Source: Janthinobacterium tructae
GTDB lineage: Bacteria > Pseudomonadota > Gammaproteobacteria > Burkholderiales > Burkholderiaceae_D
Direction of reading: 5' to 3'
Length of the DNA stretch: 64,000 nucleotides
Assembly: GCF_006517255.1 (NCBI RefSeq)
Contig: NZ_CP041185.1
Coordinates: forward strand, 1,426,001 to 1,490,000
Part shown: positions 25,836 to 37,965 of the stretch, in pieces
Numbering within the stretch: position 1 is the first letter of the stretch
Layout of the letters: every line of letters starts with the position of its first letter
Translations under genes and position numbers: made by a program
Notes under the pieces: generated by a model
The model's input: the letters and a program-made list of their open reading frames with translations, nothing else
Database searches by the model: none
Told to the model about the DNA's origin: nothing

Positions 25836-27545
25836 ATGAAATTTTTGAACTTAACCATAGCCAAGCGGCTCGGCCTGGGCTTTGGCCTGGTATCCCTGTT
25901 TCTGTTGCTGGTCATCGCGTTGGGACTGACCAGCATGCGACAAATCCAGGACCGCATGGATGAAGCGACCAAGGTCAACAACGTCGAAACCAGGCTGGCC
26001 CAGACTATGGACTTGACAGTGACCGAGCGGGCGCTGGCGCTGCGCAATCTGATTTTGCTGAAGGAGGAGAAGGAGATCCAGATCGAGGTCGCGCGCATCG
26101 CGGAGCAGGAAAAAAAATACGCCGCCGCCCAGCAAAAGCTGGGGGAAATGTTCGCCAAGCTGGAAGGCACCTCGAGCGAAGAAAAAAGCCTGCTCGAACA
26201 GATCCGCACACAAAGCGGGCTGGCGGCCCCCTTCATTCAGCGGGCCGCCGCGCTGGCACTGGAGCAAAAGCAGGACGATGCCTACAAGCTGCTGCGCTAT
26301 GAATTCCGCCCCGTGCAAAAGCGTTGGTGGGAATTGCTGCGCACCTTGATCGCCGTCGAGGAAAAGCAGAATAGCGAAGCCTCCAGCATGGCCGAGGCGG
26401 CCTACAGCCAGGCGCGCCTGGTGATGCTGAGCATCGGCTCGCTGGCGCTGCTCACCAGCCTGCTGGCCGCCGTGCTGATCACGCGCAGCGTGACGCGCCA
26501 ACTCGGTTGCGAACCCGACGAAGCGGCGGCGATCGCCGGACAGATCGCCAGCGGCAACCTGGCCGTGCCCATTCATACCCGCGCCGGCGACACGCACAGC
26601 CTGTTGCACGCCATGCAATCGATGCGCGACAGCCTGGCGCAAATCGTCCAGCAAGTTCACGCCAGCACCGAGACCATCGCCACGGCGGCGGGACAAATCG
26701 CCATGGGCAACCTGGACTTGTCTTCGCGCACGGAGCAGCAGGCCAGCACGCTGGAGCAAACCGCGTCGTCCATGGAAGAACTGACCAGCACCGTGCGCAT
26801 CAACACCGACCATGCGCGCCAGGCCAACGGGCTGGCCGAATCGGCCTCCGATGTCGCCACCAAGGGCGGCGCCGTGGTGGCGCAGGTGGTCGACACCATG
26901 GCGGCCATCGATGTCTCGGCGCGCAAGATCGTCGACATCATCGCCGTCATCGACGGCATCGCCTTCCAGACGAATATCCTGGCGCTGAACGCGGCAGTCG
27001 AAGCGGCCCGCGCCGGGGAACAGGGGCGCGGCTTTGCCGTAGTGGCCACCGAGGTGCGCAACCTGGCGCAGCGCTCGGCCGCGGCGGCCAAGGAAATCAA
27101 GGACTTGATCGGCGACTCGGTCGACAAGGTCCAGGCCGGCAACCGGCTGGTGGAACAGGCAGGATCGACCATGCACGAGGTCGTCGCCAGCGTGCGGCGC
27201 GTCACCGGCATCATGTCCGAAATGATGTCCGCCAGCCAGGAACAATCGGCCGGCATCGAGCAAATCAATATCGCCGTGACGCAAATGGACAATGTGACGC
27301 AGCAAAATGCGGCGCTGGTCGAAGAAGCCGCCGCCGCCGCGCAAGCGATGCAGGAACAGGTCAACAGCCTGAACGAGGTGGTCAGCGTCTTCCGCGTGGG
27401 CAACATCGCCGGCAGCCGCGATGCGGGACTGCGCGCGGTCAGCCGTCCGCCACCGCCGCTGGCGGCACGGCGCCCGCCCGTCACGGCAAAGCCGTCCCGT
27501 CCGGCCGTCGCCAAGCCCAGCGAAATCGAGTGGGAACAGTTTTGA
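25836..27545 (+). CDS. methyl-accepting chemotaxis protein with CheR tether
   Basis: 569 residues: TM1 (about 12-32), a helical 4HB-type periplasmic sensor (about 35-190), TM2 (about 192-212), HAMP and a long signalling coiled coil whose tip is complete ([20 protein letters not shown] and [20 protein letters not shown]). The protein ends in EWEQF, matching the CheR-binding pentapeptide (xWxxF), so it can recruit methyltransferase like high-abundance receptors. Ligand unknown. An APS kinase gene begins 24 nt downstream. Confidence 0.93.
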   Translation: MKFLNLTIAKRLGLGFGLVSLFLLLVIALGLTSMRQIQDRMDEATKVNNVETRLAQTMDLTVTERALALRNLILLKEEKEIQIEVARIAEQEKKYAAAQQKLGEMFAKLEGTSSEEKSLLEQIRTQSGLAAPFIQRAAALALEQKQDDAYKLLRYEFRPVQKRWWELLRTLIAVEEKQNSEASSMAEAAYSQARLVMLSIGSLALLTSLLAAVLITRSVTRQLGCEPDEAAAIAGQIASGNLAVPIHTRAGDTHSLLHAMQSMRDSLAQIVQQVHASTETIATAAGQIAMGNLDLSSRTEQQASTLEQTASSMEELTSTVRINTDHARQANGLAESASDVATKGGAVVAQVVDTMAAIDVSARKIVDIIAVIDGIAFQTNILALNAAVEAARAGEQGRGFAVVATEVRNLAQRSAAAAKEIKDLIGDSVDKVQAGNRLVEQAGSTMHEVVASVRRVTGIMSEMMSASQEQSAGIEQINIAVTQMDNVTQQNAALVEEAAAAAQAMQEQVNSLNEVVSVFRVGNIAGSRDAGLRAVSRPPPPLAARRPPVTAKPSRPAVAKPSEIEWEQF

Positions 27546-27569
27546 GCCGGTAACGGGGGGGAGTGGCAC

Positions 27570-28196
27570 ATGGGTAAACTGGAACAGATCGCCGCTGCGG
27601 GCCACGTGGCGACGCACATCTTCCCGCATGCGGGCCATATCGGCAAGGAACAGCGGGGGCCGCTGGCCGGCCAGCGTGCTGCGACGCTGTGGCTGACCGG
27701 CCTGAGCGGCGCAGGCAAGTCGACGCTGGCGTACGCGCTGGAAAGGCGGCTGCTGGCGCAGGGCCGCCTGAGCTGCGTGCTCGACGGCGACAATATGCGG
27801 CAGCACCTGAATGGCGACCTGGGCTTTTCTGCGCGTGACCGCCAGGAAAACATCCGCCGCGGCGCCGTCGTCGCCAGGCTGATGAACGACGCCGGCATGA
27901 TGGTCATCTGCGCCTTCATCTCGCCGCTGCGCAGCGACCGTGAGATGGCGCGCCAGATCATCGGCGGCGACGATTTTATCGAAGCCTACATCAGCACGCC
28001 ATGCGCGCTGTGCGAGGAACGCGATCCCAAGGGACTGTACAAGAAAGCGCGGGCCGGATTGATCCCGGCATTTACGGGCGTCTCGGCGCCCTATGAAGCG
28101 CCGCTGGCGCCGGCGCTGACGCTCGATACCGGCACGCTGTCGCTGGAACAGGCTTGCGAACGGCTGTTCCAGCAGCTGTGCCCGCGTTTCATCTGA
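27570..28196 (+). CDS. cysC: adenylylsulfate kinase
   Basis: 208 residues. Walker A GLSGAGKST, then LDGDNMRQHLNGDLGFSARD (APS binding), FISPLRSDREMAR and the family motif KGLYKKARAGLIPAFTG. It phosphorylates APS to PAPS. It is not next to sulfate-assimilation genes but directly before a sulfotransferase gene (33-nt gap), suggesting dedicated supply of sulfuryl donor for a sulfation reaction. The chemoreceptor gene 24 nt upstream may share the transcript. Confidence 0.92.
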   Translation: MGKLEQIAAAGHVATHIFPHAGHIGKEQRGPLAGQRAATLWLTGLSGAGKSTLAYALERRLLAQGRLSCVLDGDNMRQHLNGDLGFSARDRQENIRRGAVVARLMNDAGMMVICAFISPLRSDREMARQIIGGDDFIEAYISTPCALCEERDPKGLYKKARAGLIPAFTGVSAPYEAPLAPALTLDTGTLSLEQACERLFQQLCPRFI

Positions 28197-28229
28197 TGCC
28201 GCGCACCCACCTGTTCGAGGAATGATGCG

Positions 28230-29345
28230 ATGAGCAGCCACCCCCCCGGCGACGGCGCACGCCCGCGCCCTGTCATGATGATCCCCCTGCGCCGCTGCGG
28301 CAGCCATGCCCTGCGCCTGCGCCTGAACCTGTCACCGCAGTTCTATTCACCGTATCCGCTGCACCTGGTCGATATGATGCCGCTGCTGCCCCTGTACGGC
28401 GACTTGCGCGACGACCGCGCCTACTTTCGCCTGGTGGTCGATGTGGTGGGCCTGGCGGCGGTCAGCATGGTCAAGTGGCCGGGAGTCGCCTTCGATCCGG
28501 TGGAAGTGTTCGAGACGCTGCGCGGCCAGCCGCGCAGCATCCACCGCGTGGCATGGGAGCTGCTGCTGCGCGCGGGCGAACGCCGCCAGGCGCAGGTGGT
28601 GATGGACAAGTCGCTCGACAGCGTGCACTACGCCGACGACATCGTGCGGCTGTATCCGGACATGCTGTTCCTGAACGTGGTGCGCGATCCGCGTGCGCAA
28701 GTGGCGTCGATGAACCGCGCCATCATCCACGATTTCGACACGCTGCTCAATGCCAGGACCTGGCTCGCCGCCCACACGGCCGCCGACCACGTCGTGCAGC
28801 GCTATCGGCAGCGCGTGCTGACGATACGCTATGAAGATTTCCTGTCGCGGCAACACGAGACGCTGGAAACGGTATGTGACTTTCTCGGCATCGCCTTCCT
28901 GCCGCAGATGCTGGACGTGGCGGCGTCGGCCGAAGCGCGGCACATCGCACAGTTGTCGTCGCTGTGGTCGGCCAACTGCCATGCGCCGATCACGGCCAAC
29001 ATCGACAAATTCCGGCAGCAACTGTCGGACGATGAGATCAACCTCATCGAAACGCTCGCCGGCCCGTATATGGACCGCTACGGCTACCCGCGCCTCGCTC
29101 GCGGCGACGCCGGCATCACGCCTGCGCTTATCGAACTGGCCGGGGTGCGCTCGGCGCAAGGACGCGAACGCGCCTGGCGCGCCCTGGAACAGGACAACTT
29201 CCGCGACTACGCGCTGCGCCGCTGCCGCGCCGACTATCTGGCCCAGCTGCATGTACGCCTCAGCCAGAGCGGCGGCGCGGCGGGCCGCGGCGCCATCGTC
29301 ACGCTCGATCCACTCGATCCGGACGCGTTTGTCGTCGATGATTGA
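28230..29345 (+). CDS. PAPS-dependent sulfotransferase
   Basis: 371 residues. The 5'-phosphosulfate-binding segment is MIPLRRCGSHALRLRL and the 3'-phosphate-binding segment LNVVRDPRAQVASMNRA; YEDFLSRQHETLETVCDFLG is the usual sulfotransferase central motif. GAGGAA precedes the ATG. The C-terminal 100 residues are family-variable. With the upstream cysC it forms a PAPS synthesis/sulfation pair; the acceptor (glycan, lipid or small molecule) cannot be read from sequence. Confidence 0.85.
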   Translation: MSSHPPGDGARPRPVMMIPLRRCGSHALRLRLNLSPQFYSPYPLHLVDMMPLLPLYGDLRDDRAYFRLVVDVVGLAAVSMVKWPGVAFDPVEVFETLRGQPRSIHRVAWELLLRAGERRQAQVVMDKSLDSVHYADDIVRLYPDMLFLNVVRDPRAQVASMNRAIIHDFDTLLNARTWLAAHTAADHVVQRYRQRVLTIRYEDFLSRQHETLETVCDFLGIAFLPQMLDVAASAEARHIAQLSSLWSANCHAPITANIDKFRQQLSDDEINLIETLAGPYMDRYGYPRLARGDAGITPALIELAGVRSAQGRERAWRALEQDNFRDYALRRCRADYLAQLHVRLSQSGGAAGRGAIVTLDPLDPDAFVVDD

Positions 29346-29482
29346 CAGGCTGGCGCCGACTACCTGCTCCGCAGCGACATGCCGCCGTCGCTGCCGGCCC
29401 GGCAAGCCGCGATCAACGCTCTTTGCTTTCTAAAAACAATAATTCAATATCGATCGGTAATGTCCACTAGAATAGTGAACAT

Positions 29483-30820
29483 ATGAAACATCTGATTAGT
29501 GCGCCGGTCGCCAGCTTCACCGATTTGCTGCTCGACGCCGTGTGCATGGTCGATGTCAAAGGCCGCTTTGTCTTTGTCAGCGCCGCCTGCGAACGTATCT
29601 TCGGCTACACCCAGGAAGAAATGATCGGCATGGTCATGCTCGACCTGGTCGCGCCAGCCGATCGTCAGCGCACCATCGCGGCGGCACAGGCCATCATGAA
29701 CGGCCATGCCCAGGTCCACTTTGAAAACCGCTACACCAGGAAAGACGGGCGAGTCGCGCACATCATGTGGTCGGCCCGCTGGTCCGCCACCGACCAGCTG
29801 CGCGTGGCAGTGGCGCGCGATATCACGACGCTGAAACAGACGCAGGCGAAGCAGGCGGCGCTATACGCCATCTCCGAGGCGGCGCATGCGACCGAGGAAC
29901 TGCCGGCCCTGCTCCAGCGCATCCACCAGATCGTCTGCGAACTGCTGCCCGCCTGCGGCCTGACAGTCTCCCTGCGCGACGAGCACGGTCAGCACTTGCA
30001 CCATGCGCAGCAGGGGCTGGACGGCGCGCCCGCAACGCACGCCGCGCTGGCGGGCCTGCTGTGCGAAGAAGTGCAGCGCAGCGGCCGCGCCTTGCTGATC
30101 GAACCCGGCCAGCTGGCTGGCTTGCCGCCCGCCTTGCAGGCTGCCGCTGGCGACCTGCAGGAGTACTGGCTCGCCGTCCCGCTGCAGTCGTCGCGCGGCA
30201 TCATCGGCGTGCTGGTATTGCAAAGCGGCCAGGGAGATGCCACAGGCAACGAACACGAGCTCGATTTGCTGCAATTCGTCGCCAAGCAACTTGCCATCGC
30301 CATCGAGCGCAAGCAACTGCAGAGCCGCATGCACTTCATGGCCATGCACGATGAACTGACCCGCCTGCCGAATCGGCGCCTGTTCCATGACCGCCTGCAG
30401 ACCGCGTTTGCGCGTGCCCAACGCCATGATGGCCGGCTGTCGCTGCTGTTTCTTGACCTGAACCGTTTCAAATTAATCAATGACCGCTACGGCCATGCCT
30501 GCGGCGACTTGCTGCTGCAGGCCGTGGCAAGCCGGATCAGGGCTTGCCTGCGCGAGACCGATACCCTGGCCCGCCTGGGCGGCGATGAATTCGTCGTGCT
30601 ATTGGAAAACAATCCGCTGTCGCTCGATGTGATGCTGATCGAACGGAAAATCCACGCGGCGCTGGCCACCCCGCTGCGGCTCGACGATGGTCGCCACCTG
30701 CGCATCAGCGTCAGCATCGGCGTCGCGCACTACCCGGACGACGGCGATACCATGCAGCTGCTGCTGCGCAATGCGGACCGGGCCATGTACAAATCGAAGG
30801 CGGGCGCCACCGAGCGCTAA
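29483..30820 (+). CDS. PAS-GAF diguanylate cyclase
   Basis: 445 residues: PAS (about 12-125, ending in the PAC segment VAVARDITTLKQTQAKQ), GAF (about 135-280) and GGDEF (about 285-445). The active-site loop RLGGDEFVVLL is intact, and RETD five residues before it forms the inhibitory I-site, so it should make c-di-GMP with product inhibition. No membrane helix, hence a cytosolic sensor. It follows the sulfotransferase gene after a 137-bp gap that has its own -10-like TAGAAT. Confidence 0.93.
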   Translation: MKHLISAPVASFTDLLLDAVCMVDVKGRFVFVSAACERIFGYTQEEMIGMVMLDLVAPADRQRTIAAAQAIMNGHAQVHFENRYTRKDGRVAHIMWSARWSATDQLRVAVARDITTLKQTQAKQAALYAISEAAHATEELPALLQRIHQIVCELLPACGLTVSLRDEHGQHLHHAQQGLDGAPATHAALAGLLCEEVQRSGRALLIEPGQLAGLPPALQAAAGDLQEYWLAVPLQSSRGIIGVLVLQSGQGDATGNEHELDLLQFVAKQLAIAIERKQLQSRMHFMAMHDELTRLPNRRLFHDRLQTAFARAQRHDGRLSLLFLDLNRFKLINDRYGHACGDLLLQAVASRIRACLRETDTLARLGGDEFVVLLENNPLSLDVMLIERKIHAALATPLRLDDGRHLRISVSIGVAHYPDDGDTMQLLLRNADRAMYKSKAGATER

Positions 30821-30877
30821 GTAACCCCTCCTGAGGATGACTTGGAGAGTGCCTGCTTCTGGCGACAATGCCCCTAT

Positions 30878-30885
30878 GCTATACT
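30878..30885 (+). promoter_or_regulatory. extended -10 promoter for copper-type gene pair
   Basis: TGCTATACT (TG-N-TATACT at 30877-30885) is a good extended -10 element with a poor -35. The expected start of transcription lies only one to three bases before the ATG at 30894, implying a leaderless or nearly leaderless message. Confidence 0.45.
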
Positions 30886-30893
30886 TTCCGGCG

Positions 30894-31280
30894 ATGCTAA
30901 AACTGTTCAAAACATGGCTGATCCTGCTGCTGATCACGGCGGTGCCGCTGCAAGCGGCAGCAAGCGGCGTCACGCGTGCGTGCGCGCCGCTCGCTGCCTT
31001 GCCTGCCGCCATGCTGGCAGCGAACTGCCAGCATCACGCTGCGCAGTCATCCGCCGTCGCCCACAGCGTCGGCACGCAAGAAGAAAACACGCCCCCTGCC
31101 AAGCACCCCGCGTGCGGCGTCTGCGCGAACTTTTGCCTGGGCGCGCTGATGCCGCCCTGCCTTTCCCTGCCTGCCGCAGCCTGCACCGGCGCGCAACAAG
31201 TCACCATCGCAACGGCCACCTTGCTGACAGGATTCATTCCTGACGGCCCGCGCCGGCCGCCGCGACCGCTTTCCGCTTAA
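30894..31280 (+). CDS. small exported Cys/His-rich protein
   Basis: 128 residues with a signal peptide (MLKLFKTWLILLLITAVPLQ). The mature part holds ANCQHHAAQ and the cysteine cluster HPACGVCANFCLGALMPPC, which could bind metal. It resembles small DUF2946-type proteins found beside copper genes, without firm identity. The next gene, 68 nt downstream, is a DUF411 (CopG-like) protein, supporting a copper role. ATG at 30894 is chosen because the signal peptide starts there; an ATG at 30876 lies upstream of the predicted transcript start. Confidence 0.62.
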   Translation: MLKLFKTWLILLLITAVPLQAAASGVTRACAPLAALPAAMLAANCQHHAAQSSAVAHSVGTQEENTPPAKHPACGVCANFCLGALMPPCLSLPAAACTGAQQVTIATATLLTGFIPDGPRRPPRPLSA

Positions 31281-31348
31281 AGTCCAAGCTCGTCCCAAGC
31301 AGGCCACCCGTGTGGCCACGATAGACCAACTCCGTCTGAAAGCAGCAC

Positions 31349-31789
31349 ATGATCAAACATTTCTTATTGCGCGGCGCCTGCGCCGCCATGCTGGGCCTGC
31401 CCCTGCTCGCCACGGCAGCAGCCCCCGTCATCGACGTCTACAAAAGCGCGTCGTGCGGCTGCTGCACCGCATGGGTCAAGCACCTGGAAGCGAACGGTTT
31501 TACCGTGCGCGCCAGGAACGTCGAGATGCCGGCGCAATATCGCCAGCGCGCCGGCATACCCGACCAGTTCGGCTCCTGCCACACGGGCATCGTCAACGGC
31601 TACGCCATCGAAGGCCACGTGCCCGCCACCGACATCAAGCGCCTGCTGCGTGAGAAACCCCAGGCGAAAGGCCTGGCCGTGCCGGCCATGCCGATGGGCT
31701 CGCCAGGCATGGAAGGACCGCGCAACGATCCCTACGACGTGTTCCTGGTGAAAGCCAATGGCACTACGGTCTACCAGCACTACAAATAA
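31349..31789 (+). CDS. DUF411 copper-binding protein (CopG-like)
   Basis: 146 residues with signal peptide (LLRGACAAMLGLPLLATAAA). DUF411 signature: VYKSASCGCCTAWVKHLEAN (CxCC metal-binding motif), then DQFGSCHTGIVNGYAIEGHV and AVPAMPMGSPGME. Proteins of this family are periplasmic and linked to copper resistance. It forms a pair with the preceding Cys/His-rich exported protein and is closed by a strong terminator. Confidence 0.9.
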   Translation: MIKHFLLRGACAAMLGLPLLATAAAPVIDVYKSASCGCCTAWVKHLEANGFTVRARNVEMPAQYRQRAGIPDQFGSCHTGIVNGYAIEGHVPATDIKRLLREKPQAKGLAVPAMPMGSPGMEGPRNDPYDVFLVKANGTTVYQHYK

Positions 31790-31810
31790 AGGCAGGGGAC
31801 CATAAAAAAA

Positions 31811-31842
31811 CGCCGCCGGGATTGCTCCCGGCGGCGTTTTTT
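31811..31842. terminator. intrinsic terminator, bidirectional
   Basis: Perfect 10-bp stem CGCCGCCGGG/CCCGGCGGCG with a 6-nt loop, T-run on the plus strand and A-run before it. It ends both the DUF411 transcript and the convergent isocitrate dehydrogenase transcript. Confidence 0.95.
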
Positions 31843-31880
31843 GTCAGGCAGCAAAGAACTTACCGCCTGTCAGGACTGCA

Positions 31881-34112
<2,232 letters not shown>

Positions 34113-34420
34113 GTTCATTCCCTTGTATGCGGTGATGCCTGGTGGTTAACTTTCTTCATTCCAAACACAGGACGGTTAGCCTTGCTTTGGACGGCTAGTG
34201 TGCCGGCGGTGACGCCGTGCTTGCCCACCACGTATTTTAGACTGTCCTGCCGCTGTTTGTGTATCCGATGGCGACGAATCTTATATAAGACAGCAAATAT
34301 CTGATGGCGCCAGGCCAGAACGGCCATTTTCGGCCTTGAAATGGGCGCAGGAGAATCGCATGGCATGTATGCGGCCACGGAGAATCATTCAATATTGACA
34401 ATATCCAAGTGGGAGCGACG

Positions 34421-34584
34421 TCACGCCCGCCCGTTCTTGACGATGCCGCGCACATTCATCAGCGCCAGGCAAACGTTCAGCACGATCAAGGCCCAGGCTG
34501 CGTCTTGCCAGCCCCAGCAGACCTACAGCACATTGCTGATCAAAGAGACCCGGAACCCGGCGCTGTCGAGCTAGCAATTGCCGA
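34421..34584 (-). pseudogene. remnant of a small membrane protein
   Basis: The minus strand reads WGWQDAAWALIVLNVCLALM then NVRGIVKNGRA and stop, the look of a last transmembrane helix plus basic tail. In the same frame upstream a TAG at 34523-34525 separates it from GFRVSLISNVL. So a C-terminal piece of a membrane protein survives with an internal stop. The remaining DNA between isocitrate dehydrogenase and the chemoreceptor gene (34113-34700) holds nothing else recognisable. Confidence 0.4.
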
Positions 34585-34700
34585 TGTCATGTTGTTCTCC
34601 AAAAATTATTCCAGGAGCGCAATAGCATTTACGGCAAGTTCTCAAGAAACCTGGCCGTGAGCGTCAGGTCGCGCCCCTGTTTTTCGCCCACCGCGAGCGC

Positions 34701-36359
34701 TCAAGCGGCCAAGCGGCTCACTGCCGGCTTGAAGGCGGCCCGCGAGAGAGGCGCCTTGATGGCGACACGACTGGTGCTGCGGCTACCTTCGGGATCGGCG
34801 GTGAGCTGGAAAACGCCGACCACCTCGGCCAGCATCTGCGCTTCTTTCTGCAGCGATGCGGCGGCGCTGCTGGCTTGTTCGACCATGGCGGCGTTCTGCT
34901 GGGTCGCTTCATCCATCTCGCCTACGGCCTGGTTGACCGATTCGATGCCGGTGCTTTGTTCCTGACTGGCCAGGCTGATCTCTGCCATGATGTCGGTTAC
35001 GCGTTTTACGCTACGCACAATCTCTTCCATCGTAGTGCCGGCATCGTCAACCAGGCGCGCGCCGATGTCAACCCGCTGCACCGAACTGCCGATCAAGGCC
35101 TTGATTTCGCTGGCGGCCGAGGCCGAACGCTGAGCCAGGTTACGCACCTCGGTTGCCACGACAGCAAAGCCGCGGCCCTGCTCCCCGGCGCGCGCCGCTT
35201 CCACGGCGGCATTCAGCGCCAGGATATTGGTCTGAAATGCAATCGAGTCAATCACGCCGATGATGTCGACAATTTTCTTTGACGATTCATTGATTGCCGC
35301 CATAGTCTCGACCACTTGCGCCACCACGGCCCCGCCACGTACCGCAACTTCGGATGCGGACTCGGCCAATACATTGGCCTGCCGCGCATTGTCGGCATTC
35401 TGACGCACGGTGCTGGTTAATTCCTCCAGAGACGATGCGGTCTCTTCAAGCGTTCCTGCCTGGCGTTCGGTGCGCGATGAGAGATCAAAGTTTCCGGCTG
35501 CGATCTCGGTCGAAGCGTTGAAAATTGTTTCGGTGCCGGTCCGCACCTGCGCCACGATCCCGACCAGATTGTCGCGCATTTTTTTCATGGCGAACAGCAG
35601 GCTGCTGTGGTCGTCTTTCGCCGTGTGAATCGCGACGGACAGGTCGCCAGCAGCGATGCGGGTAACGATACTGACCGCATAATCCGGTTGTCCTCCGAGC
35701 TGCTGCAGCAGCCCGCGACCGATATACCAGGCACTGCTTACGCCGGCGGCAATGGCAACCGAACACAGCAGTAGCATCCAGGTGAAGAAGCTGCTGCTCA
35801 GCGCGCGGGCGCCGGCGGTAGCGTCCTGGCTCATCTTTTCTTCCAGGTCGATCAGTTTATTCACCGACGCCAACCAGTCTACGAAGGCCGGGCCGACCTG
35901 TTGCGCCAGCAGGCTGGAAGCCTGCGCAAATTGCTCGGCACTACGCAACTCGATCACCTTGGCGATCAACGGTTGCACGCGGCGCTCGGTGTCCTTGATA
36001 CTGCTCAAGGCCGCTTTTTCGTCGGCAGTCACGGCACCGGCAAATAAGGCATCGAGGGGGGCCGCCGATTGCTGGTATTTGTCATCAAGCGCCTTGATTT
36101 TGTTCACCTGCGCCTGCAAGGCGGCGGCGTCGGTGGCCAACACCACGTCGCGCACGGCAATCGCACGGTCGTGGACGCTGCCGCGGAAGTTGATCGCGTG
36201 GCGCTGTTTGACGTTATTGACATCGTTGACGCGGCTCAGCGTCTGATCGATACTGCCGACTCGATTCATGGCCAGGCCGGTGAGTACGATTGTCAGCGCG
36301 AAGGTGATGCCGAAACCTATTGCCAGGCGGGTGCCGACGGTTTGAGTGGAATTGTTCAT
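34701..36359 (-). CDS. methyl-accepting chemotaxis protein without CheR tether
   Basis: 552 residues: TM1 (about 10-32), helical periplasmic domain (about 35-188), TM2 (about 190-212), HAMP and signalling domain with the intact tip ([40 protein letters not shown]). The C-terminus ([10 protein letters not shown]) lacks the xWxxF pentapeptide found on the receptor at 25836-27545. Ligand unknown. No partner gene; the 297 bp upstream toward DUF3429 show nothing recognisable. Confidence 0.92.
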   Translation of the reverse strand: MNNSTQTVGTRLAIGFGITFALTIVLTGLAMNRVGSIDQTLSRVNDVNNVKQRHAINFRGSVHDRAIAVRDVVLATDAAALQAQVNKIKALDDKYQQSAAPLDALFAGAVTADEKAALSSIKDTERRVQPLIAKVIELRSAEQFAQASSLLAQQVGPAFVDWLASVNKLIDLEEKMSQDATAGARALSSSFFTWMLLLCSVAIAAGVSSAWYIGRGLLQQLGGQPDYAVSIVTRIAAGDLSVAIHTAKDDHSSLLFAMKKMRDNLVGIVAQVRTGTETIFNASTEIAAGNFDLSSRTERQAGTLEETASSLEELTSTVRQNADNARQANVLAESASEVAVRGGAVVAQVVETMAAINESSKKIVDIIGVIDSIAFQTNILALNAAVEAARAGEQGRGFAVVATEVRNLAQRSASAASEIKALIGSSVQRVDIGARLVDDAGTTMEEIVRSVKRVTDIMAEISLASQEQSTGIESVNQAVGEMDEATQQNAAMVEQASSAAASLQKEAQMLAEVVGVFQLTADPEGSRSTSRVAIKAPLSRAAFKPAVSRLAA

Positions 36360-36656
36360 TCAAGTCTTTATGTAGTTTGCAGGACAGAGCGATAAGGAAA
36401 CCATTGTCCGATAAATGATGATTCTTTGCGGCAACGTCTTTGGCGAGCAGATTGGCGTTACAAATTTTATATTTGCAACATTTAATTTCTTGCAATGGAT
36501 ACGCGGCGCGGAAAGACAGGATTTTTTCTAAAAAGTTTCAATTTATGCAGGACGGCAACTGCCTATCAGTTTGCCAACCGCTGGTGGAGCAGCGTTTCTT
36601 GTTTTCGCGGATGAAAGCCGGGCGACCAGCGGCCTGATGGCTCACCCTGCCTTGCC

Positions 36657-37163
36657 TCATACATGGCTGGCGAAGCTGGTGGCGAGCAGGCTTGCAGCAG
36701 CGACGACAGACAATTGCAACCTCAGCGGCAAATACCAGATGGGTAACCCGGCATGCCTGAATAGCCGCCAGTCCTGGAAGTAATGGACGCCAAAGCCGGT
36801 GGCCAGCAAGGCACTGCCCGCAAGCGGGTCAAGCGCCAAGGCCAACCAGGCCAGCAAGGCGGGAATCACACTCCAGGCAAAGCAGACGTTGCGCTTACGA
36901 TCACTGACGAATTGCACGCTCATGGCGAAACCCCAATGCAGAGCGCCTACAAAACTGAGGATCACAGCGCCGTAGTGCAGTGATAATTGCTGCCAGACAC
37001 CGCTACGCTGCGTATCGAGCCAGCTCGCCGCCAATAAGGCAAGGAACGGCATCAGGCCAGCGTAAGCGAGGCAGGCAACGATGCGCGGCGTGCGGCCCCG
37101 GCTCATTTGACGCGCCCACTCCAGCTCGTCGGCCACAGCCGCATTCAATGCTAGCTTGTTCAT
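36657..37163 (-). CDS. DUF3429 membrane protein of the light-response locus
   Basis: 168 residues, about four to five helices (ACLAYAGLMPFLALLAASWL, AVILSFVGALHWGFAMSVQF). The GALHWGFA motif is typical of DUF3429. ATG at 37163 is supported by AGAGGG 4 nt upstream; a TTG 21 nt earlier is rejected. It diverges from the DCC protein gene across a control region with GAACC-type repeats and is therefore counted in the LitR-like regulon. Function unknown. Confidence 0.82.
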   Translation of the reverse strand: MNKLALNAAVADELEWARQMSRGRTPRIVACLAYAGLMPFLALLAASWLDTQRSGVWQQLSLHYGAVILSFVGALHWGFAMSVQFVSDRKRNVCFAWSVIPALLAWLALALDPLAGSALLATGFGVHYFQDWRLFRHAGLPIWYLPLRLQLSVVAAASLLATSFASHV

Positions 37164-37230
37164 GCAACCCTCTTTGTTTGTCAATGTTGTGCGGCGTTGA
37201 TCGCCGCACTAGCAAGTATGCCGAGATTGT

Positions 37231-37279
37231 ATCTATAATGAACCGTATTACCTAATATATATAGGTTCAATGTAGGTTC
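37231..37279. promoter_or_regulatory. LitR/CarH-type operator between DUF3429 and DCC genes
   Basis: Two GGTTC units at 37264-37268 and 37275-37279, exactly 11 bp apart (GAACCTACATT then GAACCTATATA on the minus strand), face a single GAACC on the plus strand at 37240-37244. The AT-rich core TAATATATATA lies between them and probably holds the -10 elements of both divergent genes. The spacing matches the tandem repeats at 37814 and 40839. Confidence 0.7.
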
Positions 37280-37316
37280 ATCACAACAAATACTCCATAC
37301 CCAAAGAGGTCAAGTC

Positions 37317-37715
37317 ATGCCCAACCCTGCCGAAAACGGCATTACGACAACTGTTTTTTTTGATGGCTCCTGTCCTTTGTGCCGTTGGGAAATCAGCCTC
37401 TATCAACGTGCTGTGCCGACGACCCCCATCGAATGGGTCGATGTCAGCGATTCCAAGCTGAGCGCAATGGAGGGTTGCAGTTGCCAGGAGTTGATGGCGA
37501 GATTTCATGTGCAAACGAAAGACGGCACCATGCTGAGCGGCGCAGCGGCCTTCGTTGCACTATGGCTGCTATACCCGGCCTGGCGCTGGCTGGGGAAGTT
37601 GGGCGCATTGCCCGGCATGCAAACGCTGCTGGAGTTGCTGTATCGTGGCTTCTTGCGCCTGCGTCCCAGCCTCCAGTGGCTAGTCAGACAATGCGGCACT
37701 GCCAAGCCACTGTAG
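37317..37715 (+). CDS. DCC-family (DUF393) thiol-disulfide oxidoreductase
   Basis: 132 residues. The DxxCxxC motif is in VFFDGSCPLCRWEISLYQR, and the middle segment DGTMLSGAAAFVALW is typical for DUF393. It is a small thioredoxin-like redox protein, probably membrane-associated through its hydrophobic C-terminal half. AGAGG stands 8 nt upstream. It lies just downstream of 11-bp GGTTC repeats and so is a likely target of the LitR-like regulator. Its redox partner is unknown. Confidence 0.88.
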   Translation: MPNPAENGITTTVFFDGSCPLCRWEISLYQRAVPTTPIEWVDVSDSKLSAMEGCSCQELMARFHVQTKDGTMLSGAAAFVALWLLYPAWRWLGKLGALPGMQTLLELLYRGFLRLRPSLQWLVRQCGTAKPL

Positions 37716-37813
37716 TGTCAGTCCTGGCATCGATGTCGGCACGGTGCCACCCGGGTAGAACAGGCGCCCTCATGGTGAAAGCGCATGCTGGCAGTACCAT
37801 ATCTCGATGCGAA

Positions 37814-37829
37814 GAACCGATAATGAACC
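37814..37829 (+). promoter_or_regulatory. LitR/CarH-type operator upstream of SDR gene
   Basis: GAACCGATAAT followed directly by GAACCG: two GAACC units 11 bp apart, identical in the first 16 bases (GAACCGATAATGAACC) to the site before the merR gene. It lies about 137 bp before the SDR start codon. Confidence 0.72.
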
Positions 37830-37965
37830 GCTTTTTTATCAGACAGGCGCACACCACGCTGGACACCTACGATGCAGGGCGCTAAGCTGGGTCGAGATGG
37901 CGTGCCAGGAACCATGTCAGGAAACAGATAGGTACACCCCCCACCCTTGAATGGAGCAGCATGCC

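Noticed and set aside
25851..28307. 818-codon open frame on the minus strand opposite the chemoreceptor and cysC genes
   Set aside because: Spans two unrelated plus-strand genes with clear motifs; composition is typical of an antisense frame.
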